64,000 nucleotides of DNA from UBA5486 sp036744795 (GTDB lineage Bacteria > Bacillota > UBA4882 > UBA10575). Each line of letters opens with the position of its first letter. Positions within the stretch are counted from its first letter, which is position 1. Of this stretch, positions 36,077-44,967 are shown in pieces. The stretch is from positions 18,160-82,159 of the forward strand of contig DAIOHK010000009.1 in NCBI GenBank assembly GCA_036744795.1. The letters are read 5' to 3'. The position numbers and the translations under genes are program-made. The notes beneath the pieces were generated by a model. The model worked only from the letters and a program-made list of their open reading frames with translations. It was not told the DNA's origin and searched no databases.

Positions 36077-37561
36077 ATGAGAAACCTACTCCGGAAAATA
36101 TTTTTAATATGTACCATTATAATTCTAAGCATACCTGTTTGTATGTCTGCTGAAGCTCCCTACCAAGGATATGTTTACAATGCCTGGGGGGAATCAGTAC
36201 CATCACCAAACAGTTATCTACCAGAATGGAGTAAAAACGGAGAAGATTTGGGTGTGGGTTTATTCAAAGAACCTCAGGATCTTTTTATAGATGCTCACAA
36301 AAACATATATATTCTAGACAGTGGGAATAACCGGATTGTAATTTTAGATGAAAACTTTCAGAAGAAAAATATTATTGATCAATTTTACTCAGAAACTGGG
36401 CCGGAAAAAGTAAATCAACCAACTGGTATTTTTGTTACACCAGAGCAAATGATTTATCTGGCAGACGGAAAAAACGGAAGAGTAATAAAAGTTGACATTA
36501 CCGGAAAAGTACTTAAAGAATATGGACGGCCGGACTCAGAATTGATTCCTGCCCACCTTGAATATACTCCGCGAAAGGTAGCAGTGGATAGTTCAGGGAC
36601 AATTTATACAATTGTAAAAGGTTTATATTATGGAGCTGTAATGTATGACCAGAAAGGTGAATTTCTTGGTTATTATGGTACTAATCGGGTGACAACTACT
36701 TTACAATTGTTACAGGATTTCTTTTGGAAAAAAATAATGACTAAAACTCAGCGAGATAAGATGGCCCGGTATGTTCCGATTGAGTTTATTAACTTTACAA
36801 TTGATGAGAAAGATTTTGTTTATACTTGTACGCAGAGTACTTCAACTACTGGTTCTATAAAGAAATATAACCCAATGGGCATCAACATTTTAAGAGAAAG
36901 GAATGGATTATTAGCTAATTATGGTGATTTCGAAATTGAGTTTTATGAAGAACACGGTAAGAGGTACCAGACTCAATTTATAGATATTAATGTGGATGAT
37001 AATGGTTTTATTAATTGTTTGGATTATACTTTCGGACGTATTTTTCAATACAACCAAGATAGTGAATTACTGGCTATTTTCGGTGGTACAGGATCTCAGA
37101 TTGGTACATTCAAAACCCCAGTAGCGATTGAGAGTATAAATAATAAAATCTTGATTCTTGATGCTGGAAAGAATAATATTACACTTTTCGGTTTGAGTGA
37201 GTTTGGTAGTGCTGTACATAAGGCAGTAAAACTTTATGAGAATGGGTTATATGAAGAATCAGTAGAGCCTTGGAAGGAAGTTCTGAAAAGAAATATCAAT
37301 TATGAACTTGCTTATATAGGGATTGCACAGGCAATGATGAGGGTTGGCAATCTTGAAGAAGCGATGAAATACTACAAGCTTGGCTATGATCGTGAGGGCT
37401 ATTCAAAAGCTTATAAAGAACACCGGACTGAAGTTCTCAGAAACAAGTTTTCCTTGGTAATGTTTATCATTGTAATACTGCTTTTGTTAATCCAGGCTTT
37501 ATTAAAAAAAGATGAATTACTGGTGAAATTTGGGCGGAAGCGGTCAATATACGGGGAGTAG
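36077..37561 (+). CDS. NHL-repeat and TPR membrane-anchored extracytoplasmic protein
   Basis: From ATG 36077 (AGGCGGTG upstream) this is 494 aa. A signal peptide (MRNLLRKIFLICTIIILS) precedes a beta-propeller with NHL-type repeats such as FKEPQDLFIDAHKNIYILDS and VNQPTGIFVTPEQMIYLAD. A short TPR-like helical region (LAYIGIAQAMMRVGNLEEAMKYY, split: LAYIGIAQAMMRVG, NLEEAMKYY) follows near residue 415. A final transmembrane helix (FIIVILLLLIQALL) sits near the C-terminus. The propeller would lie outside the cell. It is probably a scaffold or sensor for the sugar-import machine; exact role is unknown. Confidence 0.75.
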   Translation: MRNLLRKIFLICTIIILSIPVCMSAEAPYQGYVYNAWGESVPSPNSYLPEWSKNGEDLGVGLFKEPQDLFIDAHKNIYILDSGNNRIVILDENFQKKNIIDQFYSETGPEKVNQPTGIFVTPEQMIYLADGKNGRVIKVDITGKVLKEYGRPDSELIPAHLEYTPRKVAVDSSGTIYTIVKGLYYGAVMYDQKGEFLGYYGTNRVTTTLQLLQDFFWKKIMTKTQRDKMARYVPIEFINFTIDEKDFVYTCTQSTSTTGSIKKYNPMGINILRERNGLLANYGDFEIEFYEEHGKRYQTQFIDINVDDNGFINCLDYTFGRIFQYNQDSELLAIFGGTGSQIGTFKTPVAIESINNKILILDAGKNNITLFGLSEFGSAVHKAVKLYENGLYEESVEPWKEVLKRNINYELAYIGIAQAMMRVGNLEEAMKYYKLGYDREGYSKAYKEHRTEVLRNKFSLVMFIIVILLLLIQALLKKDELLVKFGRKRSIYGE

Positions 37562-37577
37562 AGGGGTGAATTAAAAA

Positions 37578-38195
37578 ATGAACAGATGTCGATATTTGTT
37601 TTATATTATGACCCACCCGGTAGAAGGCTATGAGGAATTACGCTGGAATAAAGATTATTCAATACCTTTGTCATTATTACTTTTGGGATTATGGTTTTTG
37701 TCAATGATTGTAAAATATCAAGTAACTGGTTTTGTTTTTAATCAAAATCGCCCAGAAACAATGAATGGGTTAATAATTTTCGCTCAGACTATTGTACCTT
37801 TTGTTTTATGGACCATTGCGAACTGGTCATTATGTACATTGATGGATGGGAAGGGAAAGTATAGGGAAATTTGGATTTTTTCCTCTTACTCATTAACCCC
37901 CTTTATTTTAATAAATTTTATTGTGATTTTATTAAGCAATTTCCTTACTCTGGAGGAAGGAATCTTTCTTAATTGGTTGTTCCTCCTAGGTCAACTATGG
38001 ACTGGACTTCTTATTTTCCAAGGACTTAGGGTATATCATGAATATACGGTCGGTAAAACAGTCTATTCTATTATTCTGACCATAGCAGGTATGTTGGTCA
38101 TAGTTTTTTTATCGACACTCTCCTTTACTTTAGTACAACAAGTAATCGTCTTTTTTAAAACTATATATTTTGAACTTATATTTCGTGGTTTTTAG
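37578..38195 (+). CDS. Yip1-like membrane protein
   Basis: A 205 aa membrane protein with about five helices, 16 bp after the NHL gene. It begins RCRYLFYIMTHPVEGYEELRW, which matches the start of Yip1 domain proteins (a P-rich HPxEGYxEL stretch before helix 1). In Firmicutes such proteins often sit beside NHL and DUF5696 genes in sugar-import loci. Function is unknown; a membrane-organising role is guesswork. The likely start is ATG 37578 with GAGGGGTG upstream. Confidence 0.7.
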   Translation: MNRCRYLFYIMTHPVEGYEELRWNKDYSIPLSLLLLGLWFLSMIVKYQVTGFVFNQNRPETMNGLIIFAQTIVPFVLWTIANWSLCTLMDGKGKYREIWIFSSYSLTPFILINFIVILLSNFLTLEEGIFLNWLFLLGQLWTGLLIFQGLRVYHEYTVGKTVYSIILTIAGMLVIVFLSTLSFTLVQQVIVFFKTIYFELIFRGF

Positions 38196-38228
38196 ATATG
38201 TTAATATTTTCTCGTTGGGGGTAATAAG

Positions 38229-40457
38229 ATGCGGAATGAACTAACAAAAACCGGTATACCGGTCAGGATTAAACCTCGAACAGTAAAAATGCAAATGTGG
38301 GGATTGGCTTGCGCTTTATTGTTTATATTGACAATAGTTACTCAAGCACAGACCCTTGAAAATATGGAGATAGTAGCTGAGAATGAAAAGATGCTTTTAG
38401 GTGTCAACATGATCAGTGGAGAATTTATGGTACGGGATAAATTTACGGGTTATATCTGGTGGAGCAATCCTCCGGAGCGGAATATGGATAAACGTGCAAT
38501 GGGCGTTAATAAAATGGAATTACATTCCCAACTGGTATTAAGATATTATAATACTCAAAGGAATAATGAGTTTAAGATTAACAGTCATGTTGGAAGTGTT
38601 AATCGAAAAGAAACTCATGTTACAAAAATTAAAGATGGCTTCCGCGTTTCATATCGGTTCCCCAAGGAAGGATTTCTTGTTCCGCTTGAGGTAACCTTGG
38701 AAGATGCTTTTATTAAGGTGGCTATTCCTGTATCCGAAATCGAGGAACCGGATACTTTGTTTATCACTTCCCTTGATTTAATACCATTCTTTGGAGCCGG
38801 TGATCAGGAAGAAGAGGGCTATTTATTTGTTCCTGATGGTTCCGGGGCCTTGATCAGCTTTAATAATGGCAAACAAAAGGCTGATCCTTTTAAAGGGAGT
38901 ATTTATGGATTTGATAATACGTTTCAGCCCACAAGATCTCCTGTTACAAGAGAAGATGTTTTCATCCCGGTTTTTGGAATAAAAAAGCAAGATCATGCTT
39001 TAATAGCAATTGCTGATCAAGGTGCTTCCTTAGGAACAATCAATGCTTCAATTTCCGGGCAAAACAATAGTTATAATAATGCTTATTTTGAGTTTAAGCT
39101 GCGCTCAACAGCAACTTATATGAATCTTAATCATCTTTTTCTGCTTTATGAAAAAAGTAAACCTAAAGTGGACAGGATTGAAGTAAAATATTATTTTCTT
39201 TCTGGTGAAAAAGCGAATTATGTGGGAATGGCTGAAAAGTACCGCGAATTTTTGGTAAAAGAAAAAGGAATGAAAGCAAAGTCAGTTGATGGTATCCCAT
39301 TTTACCTTGATCTATATGGGGCGGTGAGATTAAGAAAATCAATTTGTGGTATTCCAATGTATGTCAATGAAGAACTTACTACATTCAAGGAAATAGAAAC
39401 TTTAGTGACAACCATGCAAAGCATAGGGATTGATGATATTGTAATAAACTTGAGGGATTGGACCCCGGAGAAATTAAAAAAAAGGGTTCCAATCAGTGTA
39501 ACTCCTTTAAATAAACTTGGTGGAAGAAAAGCGTTTGAAGATCTTAAGTTAACTCTTAAAGAGAAGGGTGTACAATTTTATCCGGAGTTTAACTTTATAG
39601 ACTTCAACAGCTCGGGCAATGGATTTAACCTAATGAAGGACTCTTCGATTAATCTAAACCAACTTCCGGCTTTGCAATTTGAATATAAACGTAGTTCTTT
39701 TCTAAAAGACTTAAATATGGGTAAAGAAAAGTGGCGGTTACTTAAGCCCGGGAGTACTGAGACTGCAGTAAAAAAATATATAAGTACTTATGATGAAAAA
39801 AATATTTCTGGTATTATGCTCGGTGCAATACCTAATAAAGTTTATTCGGATTTTTCCAAAGAGCCTAGTGGCAGAGAGAATACATTAGAAAAATGGGAAC
39901 CCCTCTTAGCTTTACTTGAGCAAACAACAGGCGGACTAATGGCGAATAGACCTAATGCCTATGCTTTTCCCTATCTGGACCATATAGTAGCTCTTCCTGT
40001 AGGGGCTAGTGATTTTGAGATTGTAGATCAAACGATTCCTTTCATTCAGGTAGTTATCCACGGTTTAATACCCTATTCAAATTCTCCAATTAATCTTGCC
40101 TCCAATCCGGAAGATTACTTTTTGAAAGCAGTAGAAAGTGGCAGTTTTCTGAATTACTCTTGGATTTATAGAGAACCTTCTATTTTAAAGGAGACCCCCT
40201 TAAACCATCTTTACAGTTGTGGCTATGATGTCTGGCTGGACAGTGCTGCCTGGCAATATACCAGAATAAAGGAACTTTACGAACTGATCAAAACTGAAAC
40301 TATCACTAATCACTCGCAGATAGCACCGGAAGTTTATGAGACTGAGTATGCTAATGGATACTGTGTAGTAGTAAATTACAATAAAAAGCCAGTGAAGGTT
40401 GATGATCAAATGCTGGCGGCAAAAGGTTTCATATTTTTTAAAAAGGGTGATAACTGA
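38229..40457 (+). CDS. DUF5696 family extracytoplasmic protein
   Basis: A 742 aa protein with an N-terminal hydrophobic segment (MWGLACALLFILTIVTQAQ, about residues 19-38) serving as signal or anchor. The ectodomain starts with a beta-rich part (residues 45-330; FTGYIWWSNPPERNMDKRA; LFVPDGSGALISFNNGKQ) and continues into an alpha/beta part that looks TIM-barrel-like (YPEFNFIDFNSSG; ADSFxxVDQT-like segment). This matches DUF5696, found near ABC sugar importers. A glycoside-hydrolase-like fold is possible but unproven. The stop overlaps the next permease start by 1 nt (TGATG), coupling it to transport. Confidence 0.8.
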   Translation: MRNELTKTGIPVRIKPRTVKMQMWGLACALLFILTIVTQAQTLENMEIVAENEKMLLGVNMISGEFMVRDKFTGYIWWSNPPERNMDKRAMGVNKMELHSQLVLRYYNTQRNNEFKINSHVGSVNRKETHVTKIKDGFRVSYRFPKEGFLVPLEVTLEDAFIKVAIPVSEIEEPDTLFITSLDLIPFFGAGDQEEEGYLFVPDGSGALISFNNGKQKADPFKGSIYGFDNTFQPTRSPVTREDVFIPVFGIKKQDHALIAIADQGASLGTINASISGQNNSYNNAYFEFKLRSTATYMNLNHLFLLYEKSKPKVDRIEVKYYFLSGEKANYVGMAEKYREFLVKEKGMKAKSVDGIPFYLDLYGAVRLRKSICGIPMYVNEELTTFKEIETLVTTMQSIGIDDIVINLRDWTPEKLKKRVPISVTPLNKLGGRKAFEDLKLTLKEKGVQFYPEFNFIDFNSSGNGFNLMKDSSINLNQLPALQFEYKRSSFLKDLNMGKEKWRLLKPGSTETAVKKYISTYDEKNISGIMLGAIPNKVYSDFSKEPSGRENTLEKWEPLLALLEQTTGGLMANRPNAYAFPYLDHIVALPVGASDFEIVDQTIPFIQVVIHGLIPYSNSPINLASNPEDYFLKAVESGSFLNYSWIYREPSILKETPLNHLYSCGYDVWLDSAAWQYTRIKELYELIKTETITNHSQIAPEVYETEYANGYCVVVNYNKKPVKVDDQMLAAKGFIFFKKGDN

Positions 40458-41350
40458 TGAAAAGAAAAAGACTTTCCTATGAAAAAAAGAAGTCATGGAT
40501 TGGGTTTGCCTTTATTCTACCTTGGATGATAGGTTTTGTCTTTTTATTTGCCAGGCCGATGCTTAATTCTTTGATTTATACTTTTTGTAAAGTACAGATC
40601 CAACCGAGTAGGCTAGATAAAATCTTTGTTGGCTTTGAAAATTATAAATATGTATTTACCGAAGATCCGGTTTTTATTCGCTTACTTGTTGAGTCGATTG
40701 GTAAGATTCTTTATCAGGTTCCTTTGATAATTGTCTTTAGCCTGTTTATTGCAGTAATCCTAAATCAGGAATTTAAAGGGCGTTTTTTAGTGAGAGCAGT
40801 ATTTTTCCTTCCCGTAATAATTGCCAGTGGTGTAATCATTAATATTTTAAAAGGGGACTCATTGTCAGCAAATATTCTTTCTGGGGAACGTGTTTCTTAT
40901 CTGTTTCAAGTAACTGCTTTTGAGAATATGTTATTAAAAGCAGGACTTAATGAAGAATTGGTTGTCTTGTTTACTAATCTTACAAACCAAATTTTTGAAT
41001 TATCATGGAAATCCGGGATCCAGATTCTAATCTTTCTGGCTGGATTACAAACAATCCCCGGAACACTGTATGAGGCTTCCTCCATGGAAGGGGCTACTCC
41101 CTGGGAAACATTCTGGAAAGTCACTTTTCCTATGATTTCACCAATGATCATTTTAAATGTGATCTATTCAATAATTGATAATTTTAATGACTATTCTAAT
41201 CAGGTGATTAGGCTGATTAATCAACATGCAAAAAACCTTAACATGGCTTATAGTGCTACTTTATCTTGGTTATACTTTTTAATAATCTTTGCCATTATTG
41301 GCCTGGTATATGCGATTGTCAATAAACATGTCTTCTATAGTGTGGAATAA
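40457..41350 (+). CDS. sugar ABC transporter permease (LplB/UgpA type), second pair
   Basis: A 297 aa permease starting with IGFAFILPWMIGFVFLFARP. The EAA loop is YEASSMEGATPWETFWKVTFP, with the usual Gly spacing. Coupled to the DUF5696 gene by a TGATG overlap and 12 bp ahead of its partner permease. It differs clearly from the first-pair permease (34221), so the locus carries two separate importers rather than a recent duplication. Confidence 0.92.
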   Translation: MKRKRLSYEKKKSWIGFAFILPWMIGFVFLFARPMLNSLIYTFCKVQIQPSRLDKIFVGFENYKYVFTEDPVFIRLLVESIGKILYQVPLIIVFSLFIAVILNQEFKGRFLVRAVFFLPVIIASGVIINILKGDSLSANILSGERVSYLFQVTAFENMLLKAGLNEELVVLFTNLTNQIFELSWKSGIQILIFLAGLQTIPGTLYEASSMEGATPWETFWKVTFPMISPMIILNVIYSIIDNFNDYSNQVIRLINQHAKNLNMAYSATLSWLYFLIIFAIIGLVYAIVNKHVFYSVE

Positions 41351-41362
41351 GGGGGTAATGTA

Positions 41363-42346
41363 ATGGCAGAATTAATAAAAACTGGTTTTATTAAACTAAT
41401 TAAAGATCCTACAAATTTATTTTCTAAAAAAGGTATAAACAAGGCTAAAAAAACAACTTGGAGTATTGTAAGAGGAATTCTACTTTTCTGTTTGTGCTTT
41501 GTTTTATTATATCCCCTGATTTATATGATTAGTGTAGCGTTTAGACCGGTGGAACAGATCTTTGATCCAACAGTTGTTTGGATTCCTAAGAGTATTACTT
41601 TTGATAATATAAAAGAAGCCTTTATACGAATGGAATACCTTACAGCACTAAAACACACAGTGATACTAGGAATTATCAGTTCTTTACTACAGGTAATCTC
41701 ATGTGCGGTTGTAGGCTATGGATTTGCCCGTTTTAATTTTAAAGGCAAAAACTTCTTTTTTGCGATGGTTCTATTTACGATCATTGTACCACCACAGACG
41801 ATTATCATCCCTTTATATATGGAGTATCGTTTTTTTGATTTCTTTGGTTTGGGAAAGTTAATTGGTTTATTAAGTAGTAAAACATTAACTGTTAATCTCC
41901 TCGATACAGTATGGGCTTTTTATTTACCGGCTATCTTTGGTACGGGGATCCGGTCTGGATTATTTATATATATGTTTAGACAGTTTTTCCGGGGAATGCC
42001 GGTTGAATTAGAAGATGCGGCTTATGTTGATGGTTGCGGACCGATTCAAACTTTTATCCGTGTTATGGTACCTAATGCAGGTTCTGTTTTTTTAACTGTC
42101 TTCTTATTTTCGCTAGTCCTGTACTGGAATGATTATTTCTTTGTTTCGATGTTTTCTAGTAAGTTTACTGTATCCACAGTATTAACTTCCAGACAAATGA
42201 TTGACACTGAAACTTCAATTAAGGAATTTAGCATTGGTCATCAGCAGGCTGGTTGTTTGCTAGCCATTTTACCAGTTCTTATCCTATATATTTTCTTACA
42301 AAAATACTTTACCGAAAGTATAGAAAGAACCGGTATTGTAGGGTAA
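41363..42346 (+). CDS. sugar ABC transporter permease (LplC/UgpE type), second pair
   Basis: A 327 aa permease with about six helices and the EAA loop LEDAAYVDGCGPIQTFIRVMVP. It has an N-terminal soluble extension of about 35 residues before the first helix (LFCLCFVLLYPLIYMISVAF). GGGGGTAATG lies at the start. It pairs with the gene at 40457, and the binding protein at 42649 is the likely partner. Confidence 0.92.
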   Translation: MAELIKTGFIKLIKDPTNLFSKKGINKAKKTTWSIVRGILLFCLCFVLLYPLIYMISVAFRPVEQIFDPTVVWIPKSITFDNIKEAFIRMEYLTALKHTVILGIISSLLQVISCAVVGYGFARFNFKGKNFFFAMVLFTIIVPPQTIIIPLYMEYRFFDFFGLGKLIGLLSSKTLTVNLLDTVWAFYLPAIFGTGIRSGLFIYMFRQFFRGMPVELEDAAYVDGCGPIQTFIRVMVPNAGSVFLTVFLFSLVLYWNDYFFVSMFSSKFTVSTVLTSRQMIDTETSIKEFSIGHQQAGCLLAILPVLILYIFLQKYFTESIERTGIVG

Positions 42347-42648
42347 GTCATAGAAACTCGTAGCTGGTAGCTTATTAATGACAGCCTTTTATTGATAAAA
42401 GTGTTATTTTCTCCTTTTATCTGCCCAGCTTGCTAAGGTGAGGACTATCTAAAATAATAAAAATAAAATATAGACAAAAAACAATAAATTAAAACCAAAT
42501 AAAAGTTAACGAATTTGTTATATAATAAATTATAAAAGCAGGTTGTTGTATGTAACCTTGGGCTAAAAGGATAATTTGATTTTATTAACTTGGGTATTGA
42601 CCTCATGGTTTAGGGGTTAATATAAAAATAAAAGGAGGATTTAGCATA
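42347..42648. other. 302-bp gap before the second binding protein
   Basis: Very AT-rich. A small inverted repeat (CTTTTAT with ATAAAAG, 42386-42401) could be a weak terminator for the permeases. No clear promoter could be defined, although TATAAT occurs at 42521. AGGAGG before 42649 is the ribosome-binding site of the next gene. No gene is seen. Confidence 0.35.
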
Positions 42649-43950
42649 ATGAAAAAAGGGAAGATTATCTTACTGATTTCTATGTTTATAATTATCACCG
42701 TCTTTGCGCTTAGTTTGTCTGCGGCTCCTTCAGTTCCAAAAATGAATCTTAAAAACAAGGTTGTAAAAATCTTATCTTGGACCGGTGCGGAAGGATTTCC
42801 AGAATTAATAGAGCTATTTAAAAAGTTTTATGGTGGAGAGATTGACTGGACAGTAGTAGATACTCATGATATTACAACTAAATTAACTGCGATGGTGATG
42901 AGTGGAGATTCGCCTGATATAGTACGAGATGAGATCCAAAGAGGGAGATTATTCTGGCTTTGGGCTAATAACCTAGTGCAACCGGCTAATGATTACATTG
43001 ATGTAAATAGTCCATATTGGTCTGATATGAAATATGCTATGGATCAATTTAAGTTAAAAGGTAAGTATTACCCAGTTATCTATGGTATGAATAACTCCTA
43101 TTTAATGATTTTTTATAACAAAACTATTTTCGAAAATAATGGTTTAGATACTCCTCTAGATTACTATAACCGCGGGGAATGGGATTGGGACACCTTGAAG
43201 GATTTAGCTATACAGCTTACCCAGGATACCGACGGCGATGGTAATATTGATAGTTGGGGTTTTCTATGTGATAAGGATTTTGGTCTCGCTGCTTTTGCAC
43301 TTTCAACCGGGAAACATATCATTAATATGAGTTCAGAAGGTAAGCTTTCATCAAACCTTTGGGATACTGATGTGGTCAGGGCATCAGATTTTCTGCGATC
43401 ACTGACATCAGCGGAACATAATTGTATGAGACCTAAGGGTAATAGTAAAGAACTTAAAGAATTTATTAATGGTCAAGATGCGATGATGTTAGCTAGGTAT
43501 TATCGTTTAAAAGATTATAAGGCAATGTATGATGAGATTGGTTGGGTGCCAATACCAAAAGATCCTAAGGCAGATAAATATTATACTTTGGCTTACCCTA
43601 ATTACGGGTTTTTTGTAACTGGTTCTAAGAATCCAACCGGGGCAGCTGCTTTATTCAATACTTTCCGTTATATCGAGCTTGACGAAAAAATGCTAGCAGA
43701 TCGTTCAGCTCGATTGGTAGAAGAAGGACAATATTCCAGAGAGTGCCGGACGATCCTGGATACAATTGCTCAAGAAGGAAAGACTCCGGTTATCCCGTAC
43801 TATTTTACTGTTGATGATTTTAATAATTTTAGAATGTACAGAATCTGGATGGAAATGTACAATGGACAAAATACCTATGAAACAACAGTTGAAAAATACA
43901 TGCCTCAACTTCAAGCCAATATCGATCAGTTTAATGCACTTGTAAAATAA
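42649..43950 (+). CDS. extracellular sugar-binding protein of ABC transporter, second system
   Basis: A 433 aa family 1 binding protein of normal size. It begins with a signal peptide (KIILLISMFIIITVFALSLSA) and lacks a lipobox Cys, unusual for a Gram-positive binding protein; anchorage may be through an uncleaved helix. Motifs: VKILSWTGAEGFPELIELFK, YPVIYGMNNSYLMIFYNKTI, and DGDGNIDSWGF, an acidic loop that could bind calcium. AGGAGG precedes ATG 42649. It probably serves the permease pair at 40457/41363. A terminator follows immediately. Confidence 0.9.
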   Translation: MKKGKIILLISMFIIITVFALSLSAAPSVPKMNLKNKVVKILSWTGAEGFPELIELFKKFYGGEIDWTVVDTHDITTKLTAMVMSGDSPDIVRDEIQRGRLFWLWANNLVQPANDYIDVNSPYWSDMKYAMDQFKLKGKYYPVIYGMNNSYLMIFYNKTIFENNGLDTPLDYYNRGEWDWDTLKDLAIQLTQDTDGDGNIDSWGFLCDKDFGLAAFALSTGKHIINMSSEGKLSSNLWDTDVVRASDFLRSLTSAEHNCMRPKGNSKELKEFINGQDAMMLARYYRLKDYKAMYDEIGWVPIPKDPKADKYYTLAYPNYGFFVTGSKNPTGAAALFNTFRYIELDEKMLADRSARLVEEGQYSRECRTILDTIAQEGKTPVIPYYFTVDDFNNFRMYRIWMEMYNGQNTYETTVEKYMPQLQANIDQFNALVK

Positions 43951-43967
43951 TGATATTTATCAAATAA

Positions 43968-44005
43968 ATCAAAACCTCTCCTTTGTAGGAGAGGTTTTGA
44001 TTTTA
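43968..44005 (+). terminator. strong terminator after the second binding protein
   Basis: ATCAAAACCTCTCC and GGAGAGGTTTTGAT form a perfect 14-bp stem with a TTTGTA loop, followed by TTTT. It likely ends the sugar-import transcript. Confidence 0.88.
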
Positions 44006-44100
44006 GAAGAGATAATAGTAAGTAAAGGTAGCATTTTGATAAAGGATTAAAATGATAAAAAATATTTTAAAATAATTACTAATAAGGGAAGGTGTAAGAG

Positions 44101-44727
44101 ATGTTAATCAAGGATAATTCGATAATTTTATTCCAAGGTGATAGTGTTACTGATGCGGGAAGAGATAAAGAAGAACAGAATGATATGGGAAAAGGGTACC
44201 CGATGATGGTTGCTAGTTGGTTTGCTGCAGCCTATCCTGAATTAAAGGTAAAATTTATTAACAGGGGAATTAGTGGGAATCGGGTTAAGGATTTAAAGGC
44301 ACGTTGGGAGGAAGATTGCCTTAATATTGCACCCACATGGGTGTCGATTCTGATCGGGATCAATGATTGTTGGCGACGGTATGATAGAAATGACCCAACA
44401 TCAGTTGAAAAGTATACTTCTGATTATCGGGACATATTACAACAAGTAAAAGATACACTTAATGCAAGGCTTATTCTAATAGAACCGTTTCTTTTACCAG
44501 TAACAGAGGATAAAAGAAAATGGAGAGAAGATTTAGACCCTAAAATACATGCTGTTCGCGATTTAGCTAGAGAATTCGGAGCATTACTCTTGCCAATGGA
44601 TGGGATCTTTAGTAAGGTATCAACGCTTAAAGAACCTGCTTTTTGGACAAAAGATGGAGTTCATCCTACCCCAGCGGGACATGCTTTAATTGCTAGGGAA
44701 TGGTTGAAATTAGTACGGGCGGAGTGA
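44101..44727 (+). CDS. SGNH/GDSL-type esterase
   Basis: A 208 aa hydrolase with all four SGNH blocks: FQGDSVTDAG with nucleophile Ser15, NRGISGNRV (block II Gly), IGINDCW (block III Asn) and DGVHPTPAGH (Asp/His). No signal peptide is seen, so it acts in the cytoplasm. In a polysaccharide locus such an enzyme most likely removes acetyl groups from imported oligosaccharides, like rhamnogalacturonan or xylan acetylesterases. AAGGTGTAAG lies before ATG 44101. Substrate is inferred from context. Confidence 0.88.
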   Translation: MLIKDNSIILFQGDSVTDAGRDKEEQNDMGKGYPMMVASWFAAAYPELKVKFINRGISGNRVKDLKARWEEDCLNIAPTWVSILIGINDCWRRYDRNDPTSVEKYTSDYRDILQQVKDTLNARLILIEPFLLPVTEDKRKWREDLDPKIHAVRDLAREFGALLLPMDGIFSKVSTLKEPAFWTKDGVHPTPAGHALIAREWLKLVRAE

Positions 44728-44967
44728 CTATTCTTTAGATGGTGCAAAAATTCCAAAGACTAAAAACAGGTTTCTAACAATAATGGGATTATGACATCCA
44801 AAACTAAAAATTATACAAAAGGAAATAAAAACAATCTAAATAAGTTTTTCTAATAGTTTAATATAATAATTAATACTTAAGGGAATTGGATAATTACCTC
44901 AGACATCCCAAAATAGTCCTAATCCTTTTTATCGTATTAGTTTTCAGGGATAAGGAAGGAGTTTGTT

